Shown: positions 1 to 5,736 of the stretch, one piece after another
Position numbering within the stretch: the first letter of the stretch is position 1
Layout of the letters: every line of letters starts with the position of its first letter
Source: JBQTHP01 sp052389755
GTDB lineage: Bacteria; Pseudomonadota; Gammaproteobacteria; Steroidobacterales; Steroidobacteraceae
Direction: 5' to 3'
Length of the DNA stretch: 7,321 nt
Assembly (NCBI GenBank): GCA_052389755.1
Contig: JBQTHP010000203.1
Span: 1 to 7,321, forward strand
Translations under genes and position numbers: made by a program
The notes under the pieces: generated by a model
Told to the model about the DNA's origin: nothing
Seen by the model: the letters and a program-made list of their open reading frames with translations, nothing else
Databases searched by the model: none

Positions 1-1380
1 CGAAGTGAGCAGGAACAGAAAGGCGGCCTGTCCGTTCGGCGTCGCGACGCTCGGGATGTTCGTGCCGGTGTTGATGGCGATGGCCATCAGCTCGAGCTGC
101 TCGCGGCTGACGAGGCCGCCGGCGAACGCGCGCTTGGCTTCGGTGATGTAGATCGTCGCAACGAACACGTTGTCGCTCACCGCCGATAGGAATCCGTTCG
201 CGAGGTACAGCCACGCCGTCTGCGTCGGACCGTCCATCGCCAGTACCCAGGCCATCACCGGACCGAAGAGATCCTGCGCATGGATGACCGCGACGATCGC
301 GAAGAACACGACCAGGAGCGCCGTGAACGGCATGACGCCCTTGAACCCTTCAGCGAGCGCGTGCTCTTCGCTGACGCCGATGAACGCGGCCAGCACCACG
401 ATGACCAGGAGCCCGATGAGGCCGACTTCGGCGACGTGAAACGCAAGAGCGATCACGAGTACCACAGCCGCTGCGCCCTGAACCCACAGACGCCACCGGT
501 CGCGCGCGGTACGGTGGGCGGCCTCCTCCCGCTCGAAAGCGATGAGCAGCTCCCGTACGGGCTCGGGAATCGGCGCGCCGAAACCGAACAGGCGCAGGCG
601 ATCGACGACGGCGCACGTCGCGAGACCGGCGGCGAGCACCGGAAGCGATACGGGCGCGCAGCGCACGAAGAACTCGCGGAAATCCCAGCCCATCTCGTGG
701 CCGATGAGAAGGTTCTGCGGCTCGCCGACGAGCGTGGTCACGCCGCCGAGCGCCGTGCCGACGGCCGCGTGCATCATCAGGCCGCGGAGCGCCGCCCGGA
801 ACTGGTGGAGCTCGCCGTGGCGCGCCACCGGCAGATGCGCATCGTCAGAGAGATGTTGCGGATCGAGCTCTCCGGAGCCGGACGCGACCTTGAAATAGAG
901 CTTATAGAATCCCAGCGCGACGGTGATGATCACCGCGAGCACCGTCAGCGCATCGAGAAACGCGGACAAGACGGCGGCGACGAGACAGAAGAGCAATGCC
1001 AGCACCGTCTGCGAATGCACCGCGGTGAGCACGCGCGAGAACATGTACAACAGCAGCTCGCGCATGAAGTAGATCGCCGTCACCATGAAGATGAGCAGCA
1101 GGATCACGGGAAAGCCGTTCACGGTCTCGGCATAGACCTGCGCCGGCGTGGCAAGCCCGAGCAGAACCGCCTGGATCGCGATGAGGCCGCCTGGCGCGAG
1201 CGGATAGCACTTGAGCGCCATCGCGAGCGTGAAGATGAACTCGAGCACGATCGCCCACGCCGTAATCACGGCACCCGCGGTCAGCCACAGCACGACGTTC
1301 AGCGCGAGCAGCGCCAGCAGCGCGCCCGAGTACCAGCGCGGCGCGTGGCCGAGAAAGGCCGCAGCTGCGGTCGTAAACAC
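1..1380 (-). CDS. nhaB: Na+/H+ antiporter NhaB (3' end beyond the window)
   Basis: This is an inner-membrane sodium/proton antiporter that expels Na+ in exchange for H+ and supports pH and salt homeostasis. The minus-strand frame is open for 460 codons from a GTG at 1380 down to base 1. E. coli NhaB is about 513 residues, so roughly the last 50 are missing. Strong family signatures are visible: EFIFTLAMALKCYPL near residues 47-61, SAFLDALTVLAV near 139-150 with the membrane-embedded Asp143, HAAVGTALGGVTTLVGEPQN near 204-223, VSDNVFVATIYI near 401-412, and INTGTNIPSVATPNGQAAFL near 436-455. Most of the chain is hydrophobic helices. The GTG start is the only usual start codon between the first conserved segment and the divergent Rieske gene; no strong ribosome-binding site is visible. 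No frameshift is seen. The family assignment is near certain; the exact start is less sure. Confidence 0.95.
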   Translation of the reverse strand, partial: MFTTAAAAFLGHAPRWYSGALLALLALNVVLWLTAGAVITAWAIVLEFIFTLAMALKCYPLAPGGLIAIQAVLLGLATPAQVYAETVNGFPVILLLIFMVTAIYFMRELLLYMFSRVLTAVHSQTVLALLFCLVAAVLSAFLDALTVLAVIITVALGFYKLYFKVASGSGELDPQHLSDDAHLPVARHGELHQFRAALRGLMMHAAVGTALGGVTTLVGEPQNLLIGHEMGWDFREFFVRCAPVSLPVLAAGLATCAVVDRLRLFGFGAPIPEPVRELLIAFEREEAAHRTARDRWRLWVQGAAAVVLVIALAFHVAEVGLIGLLVIVVLAAFIGVSEEHALAEGFKGVMPFTALLVVFFAIVAVIHAQDLFGPVMAWVLAMDGPTQTAWLYLANGFLSAVSDNVFVATIYITEAKRAFAGGLVSREQLELMAIAINTGTNIPSVATPNGQAAFLFLLTS

Positions 1381-1429
1381 CTGGAGCCTGCCTGTTCGTC
1401 CTTCGTGGGCTTCGATAGAGTCACGCTCG
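1381..1429. promoter_or_regulatory. Divergent spacer between nhaB and the Rieske gene
   Basis: This 49-base spacer must hold, or lie beside, the start signals of two divergent genes. I see no convincing -10/-35 pair, palindrome or strong Shine-Dalgarno sequence on either strand. The only weak candidate is a GATAGAG stretch about 8 bases before the Rieske ATG. The promoters may lie partly inside the neighbouring coding sequence. Confidence 0.35.
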
Positions 1430-1774
1430 ATGAACGAGAGCGACTTTCAAGCCGTACTGTCGCTTGGCGAGCTACCCGAGGGCAAGATGCGCGCGTGCGA
1501 AATCGGCGGCCGACGGATCGTCGTCTGCCGCACTCGCGAAGGCGTGTTCGCTCTCGACGATGTGTGCACGCACGCTTACTCGCGCATGAGCGAAGGCCGG
1601 CTGCGAGGCACACGGCTCATCTGTCCGCTGCATGGTGCCTCCTTCGACGTGCGGGACGGGCGGGTGCTCGGTGCGCCGGCCACAAGAGCGCTCCCGGTAC
1701 ATCGCGCCCGCATCAATGGAGAGCAGATCGAAGTGGCGATCGATCCTTCCGCGCCCCCGCAGATCATCGTCTGA
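1430..1774 (+). CDS. Small stand-alone Rieske [2Fe-2S] ferredoxin-like protein
   Basis: A 114-residue soluble electron-transfer protein made of a single Rieske domain. The two cluster-binding boxes are present: C46-T-H48 and C65-P-L-H68, 16 residues apart between H48 and C65, followed by the usual G-A-S-F-D segment. By family this resembles the ferredoxin component of Rieske non-heme oxygenases (BphF/HcaC-like) or the small NirD-type subunit. It has no signal peptide or membrane anchor, so it is unlike cytochrome bc1 Rieske subunits. The ATG at 1430 is chosen because the frame upstream is antisense to nhaB and lacks Rieske homology. No oxygenase or reductase partner lies next to it, so its electron donor and acceptor are unknown. 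Its stop lies 4 bases from the stop of the convergent gamma-CA-like gene. Confidence 0.9.
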   Translation: MNESDFQAVLSLGELPEGKMRACEIGGRRIVVCRTREGVFALDDVCTHAYSRMSEGRLRGTRLICPLHGASFDVRDGRVLGAPATRALPVHRARINGEQIEVAIDPSAPPQIIV

Positions 1775-1782
1775 CGCGTCAG
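1771..1782. repeat. 12-base perfect palindrome spanning two convergent stop codons
   Basis: The sequence CTGACGCGTCAG is its own reverse complement. It contains the TGA of the Rieske gene on the plus strand and the TGA of the gamma-CA-like gene on the minus strand. There is no T-tract or loop, so it is not a typical intrinsic terminator. It may be a by-product of two TGA stops facing each other at 4-base spacing. Confidence 0.6.
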
Positions 1783-2318
1783 CTCGGGCCCGAACGCGGA
1801 TCGATCGCGAGGCCCCGTCGATATTCCCGCGCCCTCGCGCGATAGTGCTCGCCCGCGCGTTCGATCATTGCCACATCGCGCCGGGTGACTTCGCGCACGA
1901 TCCTTCCCGGCGCGCCCATGACGACGGAGCCGTCCGGAATGCTCTTCCCGGGAGCCACGAGCGCGCCTGCCGCGATCACGCACCGCTCGCCGATGCGCGC
2001 CCCGTCGAGCACCCGCGCGCCGTTGGCGATCAGCGAACCATCGCCGACCGTGCAGCCGTGAAGGAACGCAACGTGCCCGACTGTCACGTTGCGACCGATC
2101 ACCGTGGGCTCGCCCTCATCGGTATGAATGACGGTGCCGTCCTGGATGTTGGTGCCGTCGCCGATCACGATCCAGTCGCTGTCCCCGCGCAGCACGCAGT
2201 TGAACCAGACGCTCGCCTCGCGGCCCAGGCGCACCGAGCCGATCACCTGGGCTCCGGGCGCGACGTACCAGTCGTCGCCGGCCGTTTCGATGCGTCGTTC
2301 GCCCAGGCTGAAGATCAC
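1779..2318 (-). CDS. Gamma-carbonic-anhydrase-like hexapeptide-repeat protein (YrdA/PaaY type)
   Basis: A 179-residue left-handed beta-helix protein of the gamma-carbonic anhydrase family, expected to be a cytoplasmic homotrimer. Hexapeptide-repeat steps run from about residue 20 to 140. The three metal-ligand histidines are in place: H65 in the GTVIHTD segment, and H82 and H87 in the VTVGHVAFLHGC segment; the 5-residue spacing of the last two matches Cam. The R44-x-D46 and Q59-D60 residues common in the family are also present. The C-terminal helix (about 145-170) is charged and Arg-rich, as in YrdA-like proteins. The acidic loop of true Cam enzymes is absent, so activity in bicarbonate formation is uncertain; YrdA, PaaY and CaiE are the alternatives. 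Start is GTG with a GGAG ribosome-binding site 6 bases away that overlaps the stop of the upstream propeller gene, indicating co-translation. Confidence 0.9.
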   Translation of the reverse strand: MIFSLGERRIETAGDDWYVAPGAQVIGSVRLGREASVWFNCVLRGDSDWIVIGDGTNIQDGTVIHTDEGEPTVIGRNVTVGHVAFLHGCTVGDGSLIANGARVLDGARIGERCVIAAGALVAPGKSIPDGSVVMGAPGRIVREVTRRDVAMIERAGEHYRARAREYRRGLAIDPRSGPS

Positions 2319-2324
2319 CCCGAT

Positions 2325-2330
2325 CTCCTA
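2325..2330 (-). promoter_or_regulatory. Shine-Dalgarno overlapping the upstream stop codon (TAGGAG)
   Basis: Read on the minus strand, the propeller gene ends with TAG and the next three bases are GAG, giving TAGGAG, then ATCGGG and the GTG start at 2318. The GGAG core thus shares bases with the stop codon. This fixes the GTG start of the gamma-CA-like gene and suggests translational coupling by terminating ribosomes. Confidence 0.7.
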
Positions 2331-3422
2331 GCGGTGCCTGCGCGCTCGCGAGTTCTTGCGATGAGCACGCGAACGCTTCTTCTTGGCTGGCTTCTTTTTG
2401 ACTGGCCGCAGCCTCTGCTTGATTCGCGATTTCTTCGACGGGCGTTTGGTCTTGCGGCGAGGCGCTGACGTCGTGCGCGAGCGCGCCGGCTTGCCCGCGA
2501 ACTGCGCGATACCCGCGAGCGACTTCGGCACGCCGGTCTGCACGCTCGCGATCACTGCGCCCGTGCGCAATTCGATCTTCGCGAGCTCGCCGCTGAAGAA
2601 ATTTCCCGCGTACGCATGGCGTCCGTCCGCCGAAAGCTCCAGGGTGGCCCACCCGAAGCCCTCCAGCGGGTAGGTGCGCGCGGTCGAGCCATCCTCCGCG
2701 ACCACGTCGATGCGCGTGCCGCGGAGCACGTAGAGCCTGCCGTCGGCGCCGTGCTTCATCGCGAAGAACATCTCGCGCTGGCCTTCGGGGAACGATTGCA
2801 GATCGGGAAGCTGCCGATCGTTCCTGAGGTCGTAGCGCATCAACCGCGGCCCGGTTTCCGAGCAGTACACGAGCGTCGACTCGTCGGGCGTCAGCGTCGA
2901 CATCGTCACGCCGAGAAATCCGCCGATGCCGCCGTGGGTGTGAGTGGCGTACTCCTTGATGAGCGTGCCATCGGGTCGGAACTGCCAGACATGTCCGTCG
3001 CCCATGCGATCGGTGCCCGGCATGAGCGGAATGCGAGTGCCCATGCGCGCGGCGATCTCCGGCTTGATGAGACTGCCCGTCACGTGCTCGCCCAGAAACA
3101 CACTGCCGTCGCGCGCGAAGTTGACGTGCGAAAAAGGCCTCTTGCCGAAATCCCGGCGCTCCACGCGTCCGTCGCGAGCCACGGTGAGCACGACGAAACC
3201 CTGCGAATCGAAGGCCCAGAGCCGGCCCTCGCCATCGAACGTCAGGCCGCCGACCAGGTGCGTCGTCTGGTCGATCCACAGCGCTCCCTTCGGCGCGAGG
3301 CTGGCGTCGTACTGGAGGATCCGCCCGCGGCCGGCGTGATCGTCGTCAGGGTCGCGAAGGACCGTCGAGCCGACGAACACGTCGCCCTTCGCCCACGGCC
3401 TGAAGCCGGACGTCTCCTGCAT
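2328..3422 (-). CDS. Beta-propeller (SMP-30/NHL-like) protein with Lys/Arg-rich C-terminal tail
   Basis: A 364-residue protein of unknown function. Residues 1-310 look like a beta-propeller of the SMP-30/gluconolaconase, NHL or YncE class: repeated blades have a D-G-x-L/V turn (for example GLTFDGEGRLWAF near 59-71, NFARDGSVFLGEH near 101-113, QFRPDGTLIKEY near 147-158, KHGADGRLYVL near 223-233, ELSADGRHAYAGNFF near 262-276). No signal peptide is visible, so it is probably cytoplasmic. Residues 311-364 form a separate low-complexity tail with 28 Lys/Arg in 54 residues and no acidic residues, including a KKKPAKKKR stretch like histone-H1/AlgP-type tails. The start at 3422 is supported by an AGGAAGGGG ribosome-binding site 9 bases upstream. 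It is the first gene of a tight pair with the gamma-CA-like gene. Catalysis (lactonase) cannot be claimed from motifs seen. Confidence 0.85.
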   Translation of the reverse strand: MQETSGFRPWAKGDVFVGSTVLRDPDDDHAGRGRILQYDASLAPKGALWIDQTTHLVGGLTFDGEGRLWAFDSQGFVVLTVARDGRVERRDFGKRPFSHVNFARDGSVFLGEHVTGSLIKPEIAARMGTRIPLMPGTDRMGDGHVWQFRPDGTLIKEYATHTHGGIGGFLGVTMSTLTPDESTLVYCSETGPRLMRYDLRNDRQLPDLQSFPEGQREMFFAMKHGADGRLYVLRGTRIDVVAEDGSTARTYPLEGFGWATLELSADGRHAYAGNFFSGELAKIELRTGAVIASVQTGVPKSLAGIAQFAGKPARSRTTSAPRRKTKRPSKKSRIKQRLRPVKKKPAKKKRSRAHRKNSRARRHR

Positions 3423-3452
3423 GATGAAAGACCCCTTCCTGACCGTGGCATT
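3423..3452. promoter_or_regulatory. 30-base divergent spacer of the propeller gene and lpxL
   Basis: Two divergent start codons are only 30 bases apart. The minus strand holds a purine-rich AGGAAGGGG ribosome-binding site at 3432-3440 for the propeller gene. For lpxL only a weak GTGG lies before the ATG. There is not enough room for two full promoters, so at least one must begin inside the opposite coding sequence. Confidence 0.5.
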
Positions 3453-4403
3453 ATGCCTTGCATGCCCGGATCGTCGCTCGCGCTCCTCTCGCCGCGCTAC
3501 TGGCCGACGTGGCTCGGCCTCGCGCTGCTGCGTGTGCTCGCTCCGCTTCCCTATCGTGGGCAGCTCGCGATCGGTCGGGTGCTCGGCCGCATCTTCCGGC
3601 GAGTGCCGATCGGGTCGGTGCGCATCGTGCGTCGAAATCTCGAGCTGTGCATGCCCGAGCTCGCCGCCCGCGAGCGCGAGTCGCTCGTCGCGCGTCACTT
3701 CGAGAGCCTGGGCATCGGTGTCGTAGAAACCGCCCTCGCATGGTGGGCATCGGATGAGCGCATCCTCGAGCTCGCGCGGATCGAGGGCCTCGAGCATCTC
3801 GAGGCGGCGCTCGCCCGCGGCCGAGGGGCGATTCTCCTGTCCGCTCACTTCACCACGCTCGAAATCGGCGCGCGTGCGATCACCGCAACGCGCCCGGTGA
3901 ACGTCATGTACCGACCGTCGAAGGACGCTGTGCTCACCGAATTCCTCAGCCGTAACCGCGCGCGCCGCGCCCGTCGCGCGATTCCGCGCGCCGACGTCCG
4001 CACGCTGATCGCAGCTCTCAAGGCGAACGAACCGGTGTGGTATGCGCCCGATCAGAGCTATCGCAAGAAGGGCGCGGAGATGGTGCGACTGTTCGGCATC
4101 CCCGCCGCGACGAACACCGCGACCTCGCGGCTCGCGCGCCTGACGGGCGCGCCGGTCCTGCCCTACTTTCCCGAGCGGCTGCCTGATGCGCGCGGCTATC
4201 GCATCCTGATTCTGCCGGCGCTCGAGGATTTTCCGAGCGACTCGCCGGTCGCCGACGCGGAGCGCTTCAATCGGCTGATCGAGGCGCAGGTGCGGCGCGT
4301 GCCGGAGCAATACCTCTGGATTCACCGCCGCTTCAAGGGCCTGACGCCGGATTATCCGGACTATTACGCGCGCTCTGCGCGCAGGCTGAAGGCTGAAGGC
4401 TGA
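3453..4403 (+). CDS. lpxL: Lipid A biosynthesis acyltransferase, LpxL/HtrB family
   Basis: A 316-residue inner-membrane acyltransferase that transfers a secondary acyl chain (laurate in E. coli) from acyl-ACP to Kdo2-lipid IVA in lipid A synthesis. The N-terminal ALLSPRYWPTWLGLALL segment (residues 10-26) is the membrane anchor and matches E. coli LpxL position for position, which supports the ATG at 3453 over the one at 3462. The H-x4-E catalytic motif is present as H132-F-T-T-L-E137. R169 and D200 (in WYAPDQ), also reported as functionally important in E. coli LpxL, fall at the same numbers. The RNLELCMPEL segment (61-70) and the C-terminal PEQYLWIHRRFKG (284-296) are further family signatures. 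Acyl specificity (LpxL, LpxM or LpxP type) cannot be decided by reading alone. The last codons and stop lie in a tandem heptamer. Confidence 0.94.
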   Translation: MPCMPGSSLALLSPRYWPTWLGLALLRVLAPLPYRGQLAIGRVLGRIFRRVPIGSVRIVRRNLELCMPELAARERESLVARHFESLGIGVVETALAWWASDERILELARIEGLEHLEAALARGRGAILLSAHFTTLEIGARAITATRPVNVMYRPSKDAVLTEFLSRNRARRARRAIPRADVRTLIAALKANEPVWYAPDQSYRKKGAEMVRLFGIPAATNTATSRLARLTGAPVLPYFPERLPDARGYRILILPALEDFPSDSPVADAERFNRLIEAQVRRVPEQYLWIHRRFKGLTPDYPDYYARSARRLKAEG

Positions 4404-4423
4404 AGGCTGAAGGCTGAAGGCTG
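4384..4423 (+). repeat. Tandem 7-base repeat (GGCTGAA), 5 full copies plus 5 bases
   Basis: Five perfect, back-to-back copies of GGCTGAA run from 4384 to 4418, followed by GGCTG. The array covers the last codons of lpxL; its stop TGA is inside the third copy. Because 7 is not a multiple of 3, the array passes through all three frames, and each frame meets TGA within about 21 bases. Copy-number change would therefore hardly alter the LpxL protein but would change the distance to the convergent phosphatase gene. Such simple repeats arise by slippage. Confidence 0.95.
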
Positions 4424-4451
4424 GGACCGAAACAGCACGCTGAGTCGAGCG
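4404..4451. other. Convergent spacer between lpxL and the phosphatase homologue
   Basis: This 48-base spacer holds the rest of the heptamer array and about 28 further bases. A weak stem of 5 pairs (ACGCT at 4437-4441 with AGCGT at 4448-4452, 6-base loop) lies at its right end. No T-tract follows on either strand, so no intrinsic terminator is called. Confidence 0.4.
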
Positions 4452-4901
4452 TCAGTCTTCCGCCGTCAGCCGCTTCAGAAGCCTTGCAGCACCGGTCTCG
4501 ATCTGATCCATCATCGCGCGAAATCCATCGGCCGCGCCGAAGTATGGATCGGGCACCTCAGCGTCGCCGAGGAAGAGCTCGATCCTTGCCCGACTGGCGG
4601 CGGGCCGCCGGGTTTCGAGCTGCGCGAGATTCTCCCGGTCCATCGCCAGGATGAGATCGTTCCGTGCGAAGTCCGCGGCGGTGATCTGTCGACAGCGAAA
4701 CGCGGCAAGATCGTAGCCGCGCTCGGCGCACGCTTCGATCGTGCGCGGATCGGCGGTGTCTCCGACGTGCTTGTCCTTCAGGCCGGCCGATCCGACCTCG
4801 AGCTGCGGGGCTTTGGGTGCGCGCCCGATCAACGCCCGTGCGACGACTTCCGCGGCGGGCGAGCGGCAATAGTTGCCCGCGTCGACGAACAGCACGCGCA
4901 T
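4452..4901 (-). CDS. Low-molecular-weight protein tyrosine phosphatase homologue lacking the nucleophilic Cys
   Basis: A 149-residue protein of the LMW-PTP fold, usual family length. The P-loop of active members is C-x5-R-S (C-L-G-N-I-C-R-S). Here it reads D7-A-G-N-Y-C12-R13-S14: the catalytic Cys is replaced by Asp (codon GAC), while the second Cys, the phosphate-binding Arg and the Ser are kept. The general-acid motif D118-P-Y120 near the C-terminal end is also kept, as are the GSAG (37-40) and ILAMDRENL (84-92) segments. Known active enzymes form a phosphocysteine intermediate, so this version should not work that way; a phosphate-binding pseudoenzyme is the simplest reading. The ATG at 4901 directly precedes the P-loop strand, as in the family. 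The gene follows the PhyH-type oxygenase with a 26-base gap on the same strand, so the two are probably co-transcribed. No frameshift or stop disrupts it. Confidence 0.9.
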   Translation of the reverse strand: MRVLFVDAGNYCRSPAAEVVARALIGRAPKAPQLEVGSAGLKDKHVGDTADPRTIEACAERGYDLAAFRCRQITAADFARNDLILAMDRENLAQLETRRPAASRARIELFLGDAEVPDPYFGAADGFRAMMDQIETGAARLLKRLTAED

Positions 4902-4927
4902 GAGCGCGCGTCTCACCGGCGCCCCGC

Positions 4928-5671
4928 TCACGCGGCGAGCTTGCGGCCGTCCGCGAGGAACGGAACGGCGTTCTGCCGCGGCCGGCCGTCCTCGTAAAGG
5001 ATCGGATGCGGTGAGTATTGTGCGATCCACGCGCGCCGCGGAGTGGTCGTCGTATTCGGGCCGCTGCGATGCAGGAGCGTGCTCGAGAACACGATGACGC
5101 TGCCGGCCGGTACCGGGACCACGATGCCGGGATCGTTCCCGTTGTAGCCGATCATGTCGTTCGTGCCCGGCTCGCGCCAGTGCTCGATGCGGTGACGCGT
5201 GCCCGCGCGCGCGTACGGCAGCACCGCGATCGCCCCGTTCGCCTCGCTGACATCGTCGAGGGCGCACCAGCACGTGACGTATGGCTTGTGCGTCAGAGGC
5301 AGGTACCCCGAGTCCTGATGCCAGCCGAACTTCATGCCCTGCTCGGCCGCCTTCACGACGAACTGCTCGAGAAACAGGAACGCGGTGTCGCCGATGGTCG
5401 CGCGGCAGATGTCGGCGAACAACTCGCCGAGCACCACGCCTCGCAACGCGTCGCTCTCGCGGTGCATGTTGCTCACGAAGTAGCGCGTGTTGCGATGACT
5501 GATGTCGATGGTGTCGGTACCGGCGGCGTCCATGCGCGCGTGGATTCGGTCGATGCCGCGCGCGCAGTCCTCGCGCAGCACCTGCAGCTCGTCCCGCGGC
5601 AGCGCGCGCTCCATGACGAAGAAGCCCGCCTCGTTGAACTGTTCGCGCTGGATCGTGCTCACGGACGGCAT
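4928..5671 (-). CDS. Phytanoyl-CoA dioxygenase (PhyH) family Fe(II)/2-oxoglutarate oxygenase
   Basis: A 247-residue cytoplasmic oxygenase of the double-stranded beta-helix type that couples oxidation of a small substrate to decarboxylation of 2-oxoglutarate. The iron triad is visible: H118-x-D120 in the KFGWHQDSGY segment and distal H201 in TLLHRSGPN. R212 or R213, about 11 residues beyond the distal His, is placed to bind the 2-oxoglutarate carboxylate. The N-terminal segment with FNEAGFFVMERAL (12-24) is typical of the family's first helix and strand. The ATG at 5671 has AAAGG 8 bases upstream. The family covers many substrates (acyl-CoAs, ectoine, phosphonates, halogenated compounds), and nothing here identifies the one used. 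It heads a probable two-gene operon with the phosphatase homologue and diverges from a transporter. Confidence 0.92.
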   Translation of the reverse strand: MPSVSTIQREQFNEAGFFVMERALPRDELQVLREDCARGIDRIHARMDAAGTDTIDISHRNTRYFVSNMHRESDALRGVVLGELFADICRATIGDTAFLFLEQFVVKAAEQGMKFGWHQDSGYLPLTHKPYVTCWCALDDVSEANGAIAVLPYARAGTRHRIEHWREPGTNDMIGYNGNDPGIVVPVPAGSVIVFSSTLLHRSGPNTTTTPRRAWIAQYSPHPILYEDGRPRQNAVPFLADGRKLAA

Positions 5672-5736
5672 GGCGCTCGCCTTTGGATTTTAGTGCCCAT
5701 ATCATATGTCTTATATAAGTCATTAGAAAGCTGCAC
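5672..5736. promoter_or_regulatory. AT-rich divergent promoter region of the oxygenase and transporter genes
   Basis: This 65-base spacer is markedly more AT-rich than its surroundings, especially 5698-5728. On the minus strand TATGAT (5701-5706) is one base from the -10 consensus and is suitably placed for the oxygenase gene, though no good -35 partner is seen. On the plus strand TATATA/TATAAG at 5712-5719 could serve as a -10 element, but lies only about 18 bases from the transporter start. A near-perfect palindrome lies between them. Confidence 0.55.
5706..5723. promoter_or_regulatory. Candidate operator: 18-base near-perfect palindrome
   Basis: The sequence ATGTCTTATATAAGTCAT has 8 of 9 symmetric base pairs matching, with one T-T mismatch at the fourth position; its central 10 bases, CTTATATAAG, are perfectly symmetric. 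It sits between the divergent starts and overlaps the best -10-like elements, where a dimeric repressor would block both promoters. The size and symmetry fit GntR- or TetR-class sites in general, but no regulator gene is in the window and the assignment is inference. Confidence 0.5.

Noticed and set aside
280..1845. A 521-codon open frame on the plus strand
   Set aside because: It is antisense to nhaB over most of its length, has a composition dominated by Arg, His, Glu and Asp as expected from a shadow frame of GC-rich coding DNA, and its end overlaps the Rieske gene in another frame.
2616..3452. An in-frame upstream extension of lpxL of 279 codons
   Set aside because: It is antisense to the propeller gene, shows no domain, and LpxL homology begins right at 3453 with the same offset as E. 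coli LpxL.
3423..4325. An in-frame upstream extension of the propeller gene of about 301 codons
   Set aside because: It is antisense to lpxL and low-complexity; a strong ribosome-binding site supports the start at 3422.
4437..4452. Possible terminator hairpin ACGCT/AGCGT
   Set aside because: Only 5 pairs with no T-tract on either strand; too weak to call.
4860..4901. The second cysteine (C12) as a replacement nucleophile in the phosphatase homologue
   Set aside because: It lies directly next to the P-loop Arg, at the position of the family's regulatory second Cys, not at the C-x5-R nucleophile position.
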